From Akkermansia sp. (GTDB lineage Bacteria > Verrucomicrobiota > Verrucomicrobiia > Verrucomicrobiales > Akkermansiaceae), in assembly GCA_020047775.1 (NCBI GenBank), contig JAIFNK010000067.1, positions 1 to 16,575 of the forward strand: DNA of 16,575 bases. Reading direction: 5' to 3'. Made by a program: the position numbers and the translations under genes. Each line of letters starts with the position of its first letter. The first letter of the stretch is position 1. The notes below the pieces were generated by a model. That model saw only the letters and a program-made list of their open reading frames with translations. It was not told where the DNA came from and ran no database searches. Positions 6,282-13,438 of the stretch are shown in pieces.

Positions 6282-9200
6282 TCATTGCGCCATCTTCAGT
6301 CGCACGAAGATCCGCTGGCCGGGTGTGCCGCTGATGGTGGCGGTGACTTCCACGAGATCGTTCGCGGGAGCTACCGTGTCGGTGATGGTCGCGGCGGCGA
6401 TGGTCACGGTGGTGCCGCCGGAGGTGGCGGCGGAGGGATGCCATGTTGCGAGATCGGCGGACCATTCGTAGCTGGCGGTCAGGTCGCTGGCCGGGGTGTT
6501 CGTCCGGGTGTGGCGGAAGACGAGCGAGGTGGCGGTGGTGGAAACCTGGGTCAGGCCGGAGTTGGCGGAATCCGGCAGAGTGCCGAGGTGGTTTTCAATT
6601 CCGTTGGGCAGGCCGTCGCCGTCGGCATCGTCACCGAGGGCGGTGAGTGTGCCGACGCCGTTGTAGTTGGAAATCCAACTGGCATAGGAGCCACCTGTTC
6701 CAGCGCCAAGGGTGAGGGTGTAGGATTGCGAAACCGTCTCGCCGAGGGTGTTGTAGCGCTCGATGACGATCAGATAGTTACCGGGAGGATTTCCGGTATC
6801 GAGGGTGCCGCTCAAGACACCGGTGACGGGGTCGAGTGTGAGTGGGGTGGGGATGACCGCTCCGACGCCGATGCGGAAAAGTGCGGGAGCGTTGAGGCTG
6901 CCGTTCCGCAGGGCGGTGACGAAGGCGATGTTGGCGGTGTTGTTTCCGGCGGCGGGGGTGACGCCCTCGACGGTGGGCTCGTTGTCGGTGACGGTGAGGG
7001 TGCTGGTACCGTTGGTGTAACCGGCGGCAGAGGCGGTTAGGACGAGCTGCTGCGGGCCGTCCGAGTCTGCATCATCCACCGCGGTGATGGCGAAGGTCGG
7101 GCTGCTGGTCTGGCCGGCGGCGATGGTGACGGTGGCGGGCACGGTGGCCTCGCTGGTGTTGGAAGAGGTGAGTGAGACCACAAGCGGCACACCGAGGGAG
7201 CTGGAAACACTGACCGTGCCGGTGGCTGCGGCCGCGCCGAGGTTTTCCGCGAAGGTGGTGGGGGAGACGGCGAGGGTGAGGGCGTTGGAAACGGCGGGCG
7301 TGATGGCGAGTTTGTCCAACTGGATGTTCCCCGCCGACTTGGTTTGATAGATGAACTTGATGAAGCGGGTGGCGGCGGCCGGGGTGTCGGAGTAGGCGGT
7401 GTCCGTGGTGATTGCATTCGTCACGGTGCGCAGTGTGGTGAATGTAATGCCATCAGGAGATTGCTGGATGAGGAAGGTTCCAGATGTGGGGTTGGTGGTG
7501 CCGGAGTTTCCGAGGATGCGGTAGCTGAGGGTGGCGGCCTGCGTGGAGAACTCGACCGTGAAGGTGTCTCCTCCGTCGTCGAATTTCGCGGAACCGGTGG
7601 CGGTGTCTCCGCCGAGGCTGGCGGCGTAAGGGGTGCCCATGCCGGTGCCGGTGAAGCCGGTGGGGAGTGGCGACCAGGGACCTCCGAAGGAGATGGGAAG
7701 AGTCGCCGCCACCCGCGGGGCGATGGTGCGGGAGGTGAGCGAGGTGGTGACGCGCCAGTTCGCCGCGAGGTCGGCTCCGGTGTCCGTGTCGCCGGCGAAG
7801 TAGGCGGACTTGGCGCTGCCGACGCTGCCGATGTTCGGCGTGGTGGCGGTGCTGTTTCCGTAGGCGAGCGAGTGGACGGCGACCTCCAGTTCGTCGCTGA
7901 GGAAAATGGAGTCGCCGCTGTTTCCGAGCGGGAGCCAGGCGTCGTAGGTGGCGTCGAAATAGGCGGGGTTGGTGCTGCTGACGACCATCCGGCCATCGGC
8001 GGGGTCGAGATCGTCGGCGGGGAGGATGGGGTCTTTGGAATCGCCGTTGTAGATGACGATGGCGGTGCCGGCGGGAATGTTGTCCCAGACGGGATCGTCG
8101 AGGAAGACGATGGCGTTTCCGGCGGCGTCCTGGAGGTCCCAGAAGGCGAGGCTGCCGGTCTGGAGGGTGAGGATTTCAATCCACTCGGAGGTGCCGCCGG
8201 ACGGCCCTTGGCTGAATTCGTTGATGATGGCACGGCGCGAGAGCGCGGAATCCGTGCCGCGCAGGACGAGGCTGCTGGTGTAGGAATAGGCGGAACCTGC
8301 GGTCGCGACGGTGCCAGGGCGGGCGAGCAGATTGACGGCGGCGGTGGTGAAGGTGGAGCTGCTGGAGTTTCCATCAGAGGCGGTGATCACGCAGCGGAGC
8401 AGTTTTCCGGAGAGAGCGGGGGCGGTGCTGGTGGTGGCACCGGGCTCGTTGGTAAAGACGGCCTGGTTGATGCTGGACTGCCACTGATAGGAATAGGAGA
8501 TGGACATGCCCTCCGGATCGCTGGCGGTGACGGAAGCCACGGTGAGCGGGACGTCCGAATAGCCCTGACCCGTGGCGGATAGAGTGGCGGCGGTGATGAC
8601 CGGAGCCTGATTGACCACGCTGAAGGCGACGGAGACGGAAGTGCCGACGGCGGCCTCGCTGTCGGTGGCCTTGGCGACGAGCGAGTGGCTGCCAGGGGTG
8701 GGCGTGAAGGAGAATGAGTAGGGCGCGTTGGTGTCGATGCCGAGTGAGACGTCGTTGTCGAAAAGCTCGACCTGGGTGACGGTGCCCGCGGTGCCTCCGA
8801 CGGTGAGGTCGGTGGCGGTGACATTCACGCCGACGGTGGTGCCGGGGCTGAAGATCTGTCCGGCGGCGGGCTGGGTGATCAGGGCGACGGGAGCCGGGTT
8901 CACTGGCGTGCCCGGTGAGCCGAAGATTTTCAACGAGGCGGCGGTGAGGGTGCCGCCTGTGGAGTTCCCGGTGGAGCTGAGGTCGGCGATCTTGAGCGTC
9001 CAGGTGCCGGTGGAAGACTCGCCCCAGTTGCGGACGCTGCTGAAGGTCCAGTTGGAGTAATTGTCGCCGGTGTCCGAGTGGACGGCGGCGAGCGTGCTGG
9101 ACATGCCGCCGGGGGAGGTGAGGGTGATTTCCAGATTTCCGCGGGCAGTGTGGGTGGCGCTGAGCGTGAGGGTGACGTGTTCGACGCGGATATTCGAGGC

Positions 9201-10997
9201 GGAGAGGTCGAAGGTGCGGGTGGTGCCGACGGCGGCGTTGTTCGGGATGGTGGCGGAGAATGCGGTCTGGCTGGAGGAGGTGGAGGTCTGGGCGGGGAGA
9301 TTGACCCAGGTGGCGGCGAGATTCACAGCGGCGGTGGCATCGATGAGGCCGGCACCGAAGTCGTGGTTGAAATCCAGGCCCGCGGAATTGGTGACCCAGC
9401 CGGTGGAGGCGGGCGGCTGGACGGCGGTGCGGATGAGGATTTCCTGTACGTCGCGCCAGCCGAGGTTGGGATTTTTCTGCAACATCAGGGCGATGACGCC
9501 GGCGGCGGAGGGCGTGGCGGACGAGGTGCCGCCGAAGTCATTGGCATAGTCACCACCGCTGGCGGAGGTGGCGGTATTGTAACCGAGGCTGCCGGTTCGG
9601 TCGGTGGTGGTGATGCCGAGGGTGCCGGTGATGCCGCTGGACGGAGCGCAGACGACGAGGTTGCTGCCGGGCTCGCTGTAGTACGCGCGGCGGCCGGTGC
9701 TGTCGGTGGCTCCGATGGCGATGGTGTGGATCGAGTTCGCGTAGCCGTCGTAGTTGGAATTGTCGCCGACATCGCCGCCGTTTCCGCCGGCCCAGACGAT
9801 GATGCTGCCCTTCCCGCCGCGGCCGGTGGTGGTGGCGGTCTGGAGGGCCGCGAGGGTGACGGGGCCGGGGCCTTCGAGGATGGTTCCGGTGTCGTTGGGG
9901 CCCCAGCTGTTGGATTTGATCTGGATGATGTCCGGCAGGTAGCCCATGGCCTCGGCTTCCTGGGCGTCGGTAACGGCGGCGGCGATGAGTCGCATGCCGA
10001 CGAGGGTGGCTTCCGGCGCGGAGCCGGAGACGCCGAGGTTGTTGTTGCCCTTGGCGGCTGCATTTCCGGCGCAGGACGTGCCGTGGTCGTCGCCAGTGCC
10101 GGGGTTGGGATCGGCGTCGTTGCCGTTCCAGTCCTTGTCATTGGCGGTGTCGGCGTTCGGGGAGAGGTCGGGGTGGGAGGTTTGCAGGCCGTCATCGATG
10201 ATGCCGATGCGGACGCCGGCACCGCGGGTGCCGGTGATGGAGGGGTAGTTCCAAGCGGTTTCGACGTTCATGTCCGAGCCGGCGACGGCGCTGCCAGAGC
10301 GCTTTAAATGCCACTGGTCGGTGATGAGCGGATCGCTCGGCAAGGCGCGCAGGCTGTGCTGGACGGCGAGCAGGACATCAGCGGAGGCGACTTCCCGGAG
10401 GACGCGCAGATTGACCATGGCGTCGAGGGCGGCGAAGGGATTCCGAGCGCTCATGATGACCCAGCCGGGAGCGTAGGCTGGGCGGTCCTTGATGACGAGC
10501 TGGTTGCGGGCGGCGATTTTTTCCGCGGTGGCGGAGTCCAGCTGGACGCGCAGATCCGGGGTGACGATGCGGCGGGTGGCGGCGGATCGTTCCTGGCCGG
10601 CAAGGTAAGCGACGGGGAAAACTCCGAGTGGCGCGCTGAACTCGGCGAGGCGGGCGGGCAGGGTTTCCTGAGTGGCGGGCGGGTTGAGGCGGGCGATCGA
10701 TTCCTTGCCGTCGGCGTCGCGGAGTATGGCTTCGTCGAGGGCGAGGGTGATGGCGAGCGGTTGGCCGACGAGGTCGAAATCCCAGATTTCCTCAGAGTCG
10801 ACTCTTTCGGAGGCAGGCATGGCGGCTGTCTTCGGAACCCGGGCGGGACGCGGCGGCGGTTCGTTCGGGGTGTTTTCGGCGGCCAGTGGAGGGCTGGGCC
10901 GGTGCTTGGGAGGAGCACCGGTGCGTGTGAACCAAAGCAGGCCGGTAGCAAGGAGAATGAGTGTGAAAGCGAGTGCGAGACGGCGGCTTGAGGACAT
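6282..10997 (-). CDS. Large secreted S8 (subtilisin-like) peptidase with P-domain and multiple beta modules
   Basis: This 1571-residue protein begins with a membrane-insertion/signal segment (RRLALAFTLILLATGLLWF, 5-23) without a clear cleavage motif, then a Pro-rich stretch and a pro-region. The S8 catalytic domain spans about 225-562: Asp268 in GIIDDG, His305 in DDHGTSCAGN, oxyanion Asn406 in WAGGNGG, and Ser492 in GGTSSATP, so the triad is intact. A proprotein-convertase P-domain follows (about 575-693). Then come Ig-like modules (about 700-795 and 797-890), a lamin-tail-like module (about 920-1045; IINEFSQGPSGGTSEWIEI), a jelly-roll-like region, a Calx-beta-like module (about 1240-1340), a putative-Ig module (1345-1430), and a C-terminal part with a calcium-type DDADGDGLPNGIE repeat (1456-1468). 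The function should be extracellular protein breakdown. Module boundaries are by eye. No ribosome site precedes the ATG. Confidence 0.93.
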   Translation of the reverse strand: MSSSRRLALAFTLILLATGLLWFTRTGAPPKHRPSPPLAAENTPNEPPPRPARVPKTAAMPASERVDSEEIWDFDLVGQPLAITLALDEAILRDADGKESIARLNPPATQETLPARLAEFSAPLGVFPVAYLAGQERSAATRRIVTPDLRVQLDSATAEKIAARNQLVIKDRPAYAPGWVIMSARNPFAALDAMVNLRVLREVASADVLLAVQHSLRALPSDPLITDQWHLKRSGSAVAGSDMNVETAWNYPSITGTRGAGVRIGIIDDGLQTSHPDLSPNADTANDKDWNGNDADPNPGTGDDHGTSCAGNAAAKGNNNLGVSGSAPEATLVGMRLIAAAVTDAQEAEAMGYLPDIIQIKSNSWGPNDTGTILEGPGPVTLAALQTATTTGRGGKGSIIVWAGGNGGDVGDNSNYDGYANSIHTIAIGATDSTGRRAYYSEPGSNLVVCAPSSGITGTLGITTTDRTGSLGYNTATSASGGDYANDFGGTSSATPSAAGVIALMLQKNPNLGWRDVQEILIRTAVQPPASTGWVTNSAGLDFNHDFGAGLIDATAAVNLAATWVNLPAQTSTSSSQTAFSATIPNNAAVGTTRTFDLSASNIRVEHVTLTLSATHTARGNLEITLTSPGGMSSTLAAVHSDTGDNYSNWTFSSVRNWGESSTGTWTLKIADLSSTGNSTGGTLTAASLKIFGSPGTPVNPAPVALITQPAAGQIFSPGTTVGVNVTATDLTVGGTAGTVTQVELFDNDVSLGIDTNAPYSFSFTPTPGSHSLVAKATDSEAAVGTSVSVAFSVVNQAPVITAATLSATGQGYSDVPLTVASVTASDPEGMSISYSYQWQSSINQAVFTNEPGATTSTAPALSGKLLRCVITASDGNSSSSTFTTAAVNLLARPGTVATAGSAYSYTSSLVLRGTDSALSRRAIINEFSQGPSGGTSEWIEILTLQTGSLAFWDLQDAAGNAIVFLDDPVWDNIPAGTAIVIYNGDSKDPILPADDLDPADGRMVVSSTNPAYFDATYDAWLPLGNSGDSIFLSDELEVAVHSLAYGNSTATTPNIGSVGSAKSAYFAGDTDTGADLAANWRVTTSLTSRTIAPRVAATLPISFGGPWSPLPTGFTGTGMGTPYAASLGGDTATGSAKFDDGGDTFTVEFSTQAATLSYRILGNSGTTNPTSGTFLIQQSPDGITFTTLRTVTNAITTDTAYSDTPAAATRFIKFIYQTKSAGNIQLDKLAITPAVSNALTLAVSPTTFAENLGAAAATGTVSVSSSLGVPLVVSLTSSNTSEATVPATVTIAAGQTSSPTFAITAVDDADSDGPQQLVLTASAAGYTNGTSTLTVTDNEPTVEGVTPAAGNNTANIAFVTALRNGSLNAPALFRIGVGAVIPTPLTLDPVTGVLSGTLDTGNPPGNYLIVIERYNTLGETVSQSYTLTLGAGTGGSYASWISNYNGVGTLTALGDDADGDGLPNGIENHLGTLPDSANSGLTQVSTTATSLVFRHTRTNTPASDLTASYEWSADLATWHPSAATSGGTTVTIAAATITDTVAPANDLVEVTATISGTPGQRIFVRLKMAQ

Positions 10998-11014
10998 GAT
11001 GGAGGTGATCCGGG

Positions 11015-11077
11015 GTGACGAATCAGGGTGTCGACGAGGTCGGGGCCGAAAAGGACTATTGCGTGTCGTTTTGGTAA
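11015..11077 (+). CDS. Possible 20-residue leader ORF behind a perfect Shine-Dalgarno sequence
   Basis: GGAGGTGATCC at 11001-11011 is an 11-nt perfect complement to the canonical 16S rRNA 3' tail. A GTG at 11015, 9 nt after GGAGG, opens a frame of 20 codons (MTNQGV...CVSFW) ending in TAA at 11075-11077. It lies in the 181-bp gap upstream of the metal permease operon on the same strand. A possible stem GCCGAA/TTCGGC (11104-11109 with 11123-11128) lies between it and the permease promoter. Nearly every other gene here lacks a Shine-Dalgarno sequence, which makes this one stand out. A frame this short is easily random, and the best permease promoter lies downstream of it, so it may be unrelated to that operon. 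Confidence 0.25.
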   Translation: MTNQGVDEVGAEKDYCVSFW

Positions 11078-11103
11078 CTTTGGGTTGCTAAAGCGCGATT
11101 TGT

Positions 11104-11128
11104 GCCGAAACCCTTCTGGAAGTTCGGC
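11104..11128. repeat. Small imperfect hairpin upstream of the permease promoter
   Basis: GCCGAA (11104-11109) pairs with TTCGGC (11123-11128), with an inner CTT/AAG pairing around CTGG. No T-run follows on either strand, so it is not a standard terminator. It could be a leader structure or protein site between the short ORF and the permease promoter. The function is unknown. Confidence 0.25.
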
Positions 11129-11142
11129 TCGGGGACTGCCAG

Positions 11143-11171
11143 TTGACACGAGTGTCCGTCCGGCGTTTACT
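11143..11171 (+). promoter_or_regulatory. Promoter of the metal permease-recR operon, probably leaderless
   Basis: TTGACA (11143-11148), a perfect -35 box, is followed after 17 nt by TTTACT (11166-11171; 4 of 6 to -10). Transcription would start at about 11178, one base before the ATG at 11179, giving a leaderless or near-leaderless mRNA. No Shine-Dalgarno sequence is present. The in-frame TTG that could be taken as an upstream start codon is part of this -35 box. Confidence 0.6.
11145..11156. promoter_or_regulatory. Palindrome over the -35 box, candidate operator
   Basis: GACAC-GA-GTGTC is a 12-bp inverted repeat that overlaps the last four bases of the TTGACA box. A repressor bound there would block RNA polymerase, which fits metal-responsive control of an efflux operon. 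No specific regulator family is recognised from the motif, and no regulator gene is adjacent. Confidence 0.35.
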
Positions 11172-11178
11172 CAACGGG

Positions 11179-12168
11179 ATGTCGCCCGATTCGCAGCAGG
11201 ACTTTGCACTCGCTTTCCTGAGCATCCTTTTCGAAGGAGTGCCGTTCATTCTTCTGGGCACGCTGATCAGCGGCTTCATCGACATTTATCTGCCGGCGGG
11301 GACGATGGACCGCTTCCTGCCGAAGAACAAATTCCTCGCAGTGCTGTCGGCCGGGCTGATGGGCGCGGTCTTTCCCGTCTGCGAGTGCGCCGTGGTCCCG
11401 GTGATCCGCAGACTGGTGAAGAAAGGGCTTCCGGTGTCCTGCGGGCTGACCTACATGCTTGCCGCGCCGATCGTGAATCCGATCACCGCGCTGAGCACCT
11501 GGAAGGCGTTCCAAGGCCAAGGCGCGGCGATGATGACGAGCTCGCGGCTGCTGCTGGGTTTCCTGATCGCGGTCGCGGTGGGGATGATCGTTTCCAAGTT
11601 GCCACTCGCCTCGGTGCTGAAGGCCAAGCTGGTGGCGAGTTTGGAGAAGGAAAACGAGCCACATCACCACCATGAGCACGATCATGACCATTCCTGCTGC
11701 GGTCATGACCACGGGCACGATCACCACCACCATCACGAGCCGGCGGGGGACAACCGTCTGGTCGCCGCGCTGCGCTCGGCGATGAAGGACTTCGTGGACG
11801 TCGCGGTGTATTTCTCCATCGGCGTCTCGATCACCGCGCTTTTCAACACGGGCATCGCGCCCGGAGCCCAATGGCTCGACAGCCTGGCGAAAAACCCCAC
11901 CGCCGCGCCGGCCGCGTTGATGGTGCTCGCCTTCATCCTCAGCCTGTGCAGCACCTCGGACGCCTTCATCGCGGCGACCTTGGACAAATTCTCGTGGGGG
12001 GCGAAACTTGCGTTCCTCACCTTCGGGCCGATGATGGATGTGAAGCTGCTTTTCCTCTATCAGACGGTGCTGCGCAAGCGCTTCATCGTGATGCTCGCGC
12101 TGGGGCTGTTCATCGCCATCGGCGGTATTTCGATCTTCTGGCAACAACTCCTCTTTGAAGTGAAATGA
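11179..12168 (+). CDS. DUF318-type permease with His-rich metal loop
   Basis: This 329-residue inner-membrane protein belongs to the DUF318 permease family (SO_0444/YcgR-like; related to ArsP). It has family motifs PVCECAVVPVIRRLVKKGLP (67-86), AAPIVNP (95-101), CSTSDAFIAA (257-266) and GPMMDVKLL (283-291). The two halves of about four helices each are joined by a cytoplasmic-type loop (about 155-190) with 15 histidines, many aspartates and a Cys-Cys pair, a likely binding site for Zn, Cu, Ni or Co. Some relatives are described as Cu/Zn efflux transporters; the metal here is not determined. The CEC motif in the membrane could form part of the transport path. I chose the ATG at 11179 over the TTG at 11143 because the latter is the -35 box. 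Its stop overlaps the next start by 4 nt. Confidence 0.88.
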   Translation: MSPDSQQDFALAFLSILFEGVPFILLGTLISGFIDIYLPAGTMDRFLPKNKFLAVLSAGLMGAVFPVCECAVVPVIRRLVKKGLPVSCGLTYMLAAPIVNPITALSTWKAFQGQGAAMMTSSRLLLGFLIAVAVGMIVSKLPLASVLKAKLVASLEKENEPHHHHEHDHDHSCCGHDHGHDHHHHHEPAGDNRLVAALRSAMKDFVDVAVYFSIGVSITALFNTGIAPGAQWLDSLAKNPTAAPAALMVLAFILSLCSTSDAFIAATLDKFSWGAKLAFLTFGPMMDVKLLFLYQTVLRKRFIVMLALGLFIAIGGISIFWQQLLFEVK

Positions 12169-12986
12169 ATCCGAAGACCCGGCGCATTCTTTTTTCAATC
12201 GCGATTCTCTGCTGGAGCGCGGTGCTCCTGTATTTCTACAGCAGCGGACGCATCAACAAATACCTGGCACCGGACTTCCGGCCGATCGCCTTCGCGGGAG
12301 GCCTTGGTCTCGCCGTGCTCGGGCTTTTCAACCTGCTCACGGCGGGACAAAAGGCGGATTGCGGTCATGATCACGGCGAGGGCGAGGAGGAGCACGACCA
12401 CGAGAGCGGCGATCTCCATCCGGTGAGCGCGCTGTTGTTGATGATGGTGCCGGTGGCTCTATCAGTCGCATGGACGAAGGACGAGTATTCCGCGGCGGCG
12501 CTGGGTCGGAAGGGGCTGTATGACGCGCCCTCCGCGATCACCACGCCGTTTCTCGCCTCCGCGATGCCCGCGCTGACACTTGAGGAAGTAGAGAAAAGCC
12601 ACCGCAAGACCGCTGACGGATTTCTCGAGTTCAGTCTGATGGAGTTGTTCTTTTCCTCTGGTGACCGCGAGATGCAGACGCTGCTGGACGGACTCAAGGT
12701 CGAGACCGAAGGCCGCTGGATGGACGAGAAAGTCCGCAACCCGCACGGCACCCGCAAGCGGCTCTATCGGCTTTTCATCACCTGTTGCGCGGCGGACAGC
12801 CGTGCGATCCCGATCGTGCTCGAGTTCGGCAAGGAGCCGCCGGAGTTTCCGGAAAACGGCTGGGTGAAAGTCGCGGGCACCATGCGGTTCCCGCTCGAAG
12901 AGGGGATCATCCAGCCGGTATTGTTAGTCGAACGGGTCGTCGCCGCTGAGCCGCCGTATGAGGAGAGTTTCATGAGGAAAAAGTGA
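12165..12986 (+). CDS. DUF1980/TIGR03943-family partner of the DUF318 permease (YcgQ-like)
   Basis: This 273-residue protein has two N-terminal membrane helices (about 8-25 and 40-58), a short His/Asp/Glu-rich loop (CGHDHGEGEEEHDHE, 66-80), a third helix (about 86-103), and a C-terminal soluble domain. That domain contains the family hallmark RLFITCCAADSRAIPIVLEF (202-221), with a conserved Cys-Cys pair, and NGWVKVAGT (231-239). DUF1980/TIGR03943 proteins are encoded next to DUF318 permeases, as with B. subtilis ycgQ-ycgR, and are regarded as a second subunit. The His-rich loop mirrors that of the permease and supports metal handling. The start overlaps the permease stop (ATGA), and the stop overlaps the next start (GTGA), so translation is probably coupled. 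Substrate and mechanism are unknown. Confidence 0.87.
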   Translation: MNPKTRRILFSIAILCWSAVLLYFYSSGRINKYLAPDFRPIAFAGGLGLAVLGLFNLLTAGQKADCGHDHGEGEEEHDHESGDLHPVSALLLMMVPVALSVAWTKDEYSAAALGRKGLYDAPSAITTPFLASAMPALTLEEVEKSHRKTADGFLEFSLMELFFSSGDREMQTLLDGLKVETEGRWMDEKVRNPHGTRKRLYRLFITCCAADSRAIPIVLEFGKEPPEFPENGWVKVAGTMRFPLEEGIIQPVLLVERVVAAEPPYEESFMRKK

Positions 12987-13438
12987 TTTTGAAAAAGGCA
13001 CCCCATCCCCATGCTGAAGGCCACGTGCTCGTGCCGGCCGCCGCCATCGGCGCGTTGTCCATCCTGCTCGCGGTGGGGCTGGACGTGCTGCGCATTCTCG
13101 AGCCGGTGGATCGGATGATTTCCAAACTGATGTCCCAAGGGGCAATTCATGATTTTCCGAGGGCGCTGCCGGCATGGTCGGTCTGGCTGGTGACCGTGGT
13201 TCTCGCCTTCGGGTTGCCCTTCGCGATCCTGAGCGTGGCGGGCACCTGGCGGCGTTTGGTCTTGTGGATCACCGCGCTGGTGCTGGTGGCGGGGTGGGCT
13301 CCGGTGCTCGCGCTGGCCGCGCATTTTCCCGACATCGGCGCGCCGTTCATCGCCACCATGTGGTCCGGCATTTGCGCCTTGGTCTATACCGGGAGTCACC
13401 GGATGGCCTGCGACGGGATTACTGGAAAACTCCCATGA
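12983..13438 (+). CDS. Unrecognised four-helix membrane protein in the metal permease operon
   Basis: I do not recognise this 151-residue protein. It has a short basic, His-containing N-terminus (KKAPHPHAEGH, 4-14) and about four hydrophobic segments (roughly 15-34, 66-86, 91-113 and 118-136). The first pair is separated by a polar loop of about 30 residues. The C-terminus is short and polar with one Cys. It has no obvious catalytic motif. The start is GTG inside a 4-nt overlap with the DUF1980 gene, and its stop overlaps the recR ATG, so it is very likely expressed. The segment from the third helix to the last resembles paired membrane hairpins of sensor proteins, but this is not enough for a name. 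A role as a third subunit of the permease is possible but inferred from position only. Confidence 0.75.
   Translation: MILKKAPHPHAEGHVLVPAAAIGALSILLAVGLDVLRILEPVDRMISKLMSQGAIHDFPRALPAWSVWLVTVVLAFGLPFAILSVAGTWRRLVLWITALVLVAGWAPVLALAAHFPDIGAPFIATMWSGICALVYTGSHRMACDGITGKLP

Noticed and set aside
7344..10307. Long Gly/Val/Glu-rich plus-strand frames and Pro/Ser-rich minus-strand frames inside the S8 peptidase gene
   Set aside because: GC-rich coding sequence with few stops in all frames. Only the 1571-residue frame shows domains and catalytic residues.
11001..11011. Fragment of a 16S rRNA gene
   Set aside because: Only 11 nt match the 16S 3' tail, with no further rRNA sequence on either side. 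An SD sequence on the plus strand or chance explains it better.
11143..11178. TTG start giving a 12-residue longer permease
   Set aside because: The TTG is the first half of a consensus TTGACA -35 box. The extra residues are Arg-rich and not membrane-like, and the ATG at 11179 fits the promoter spacing.
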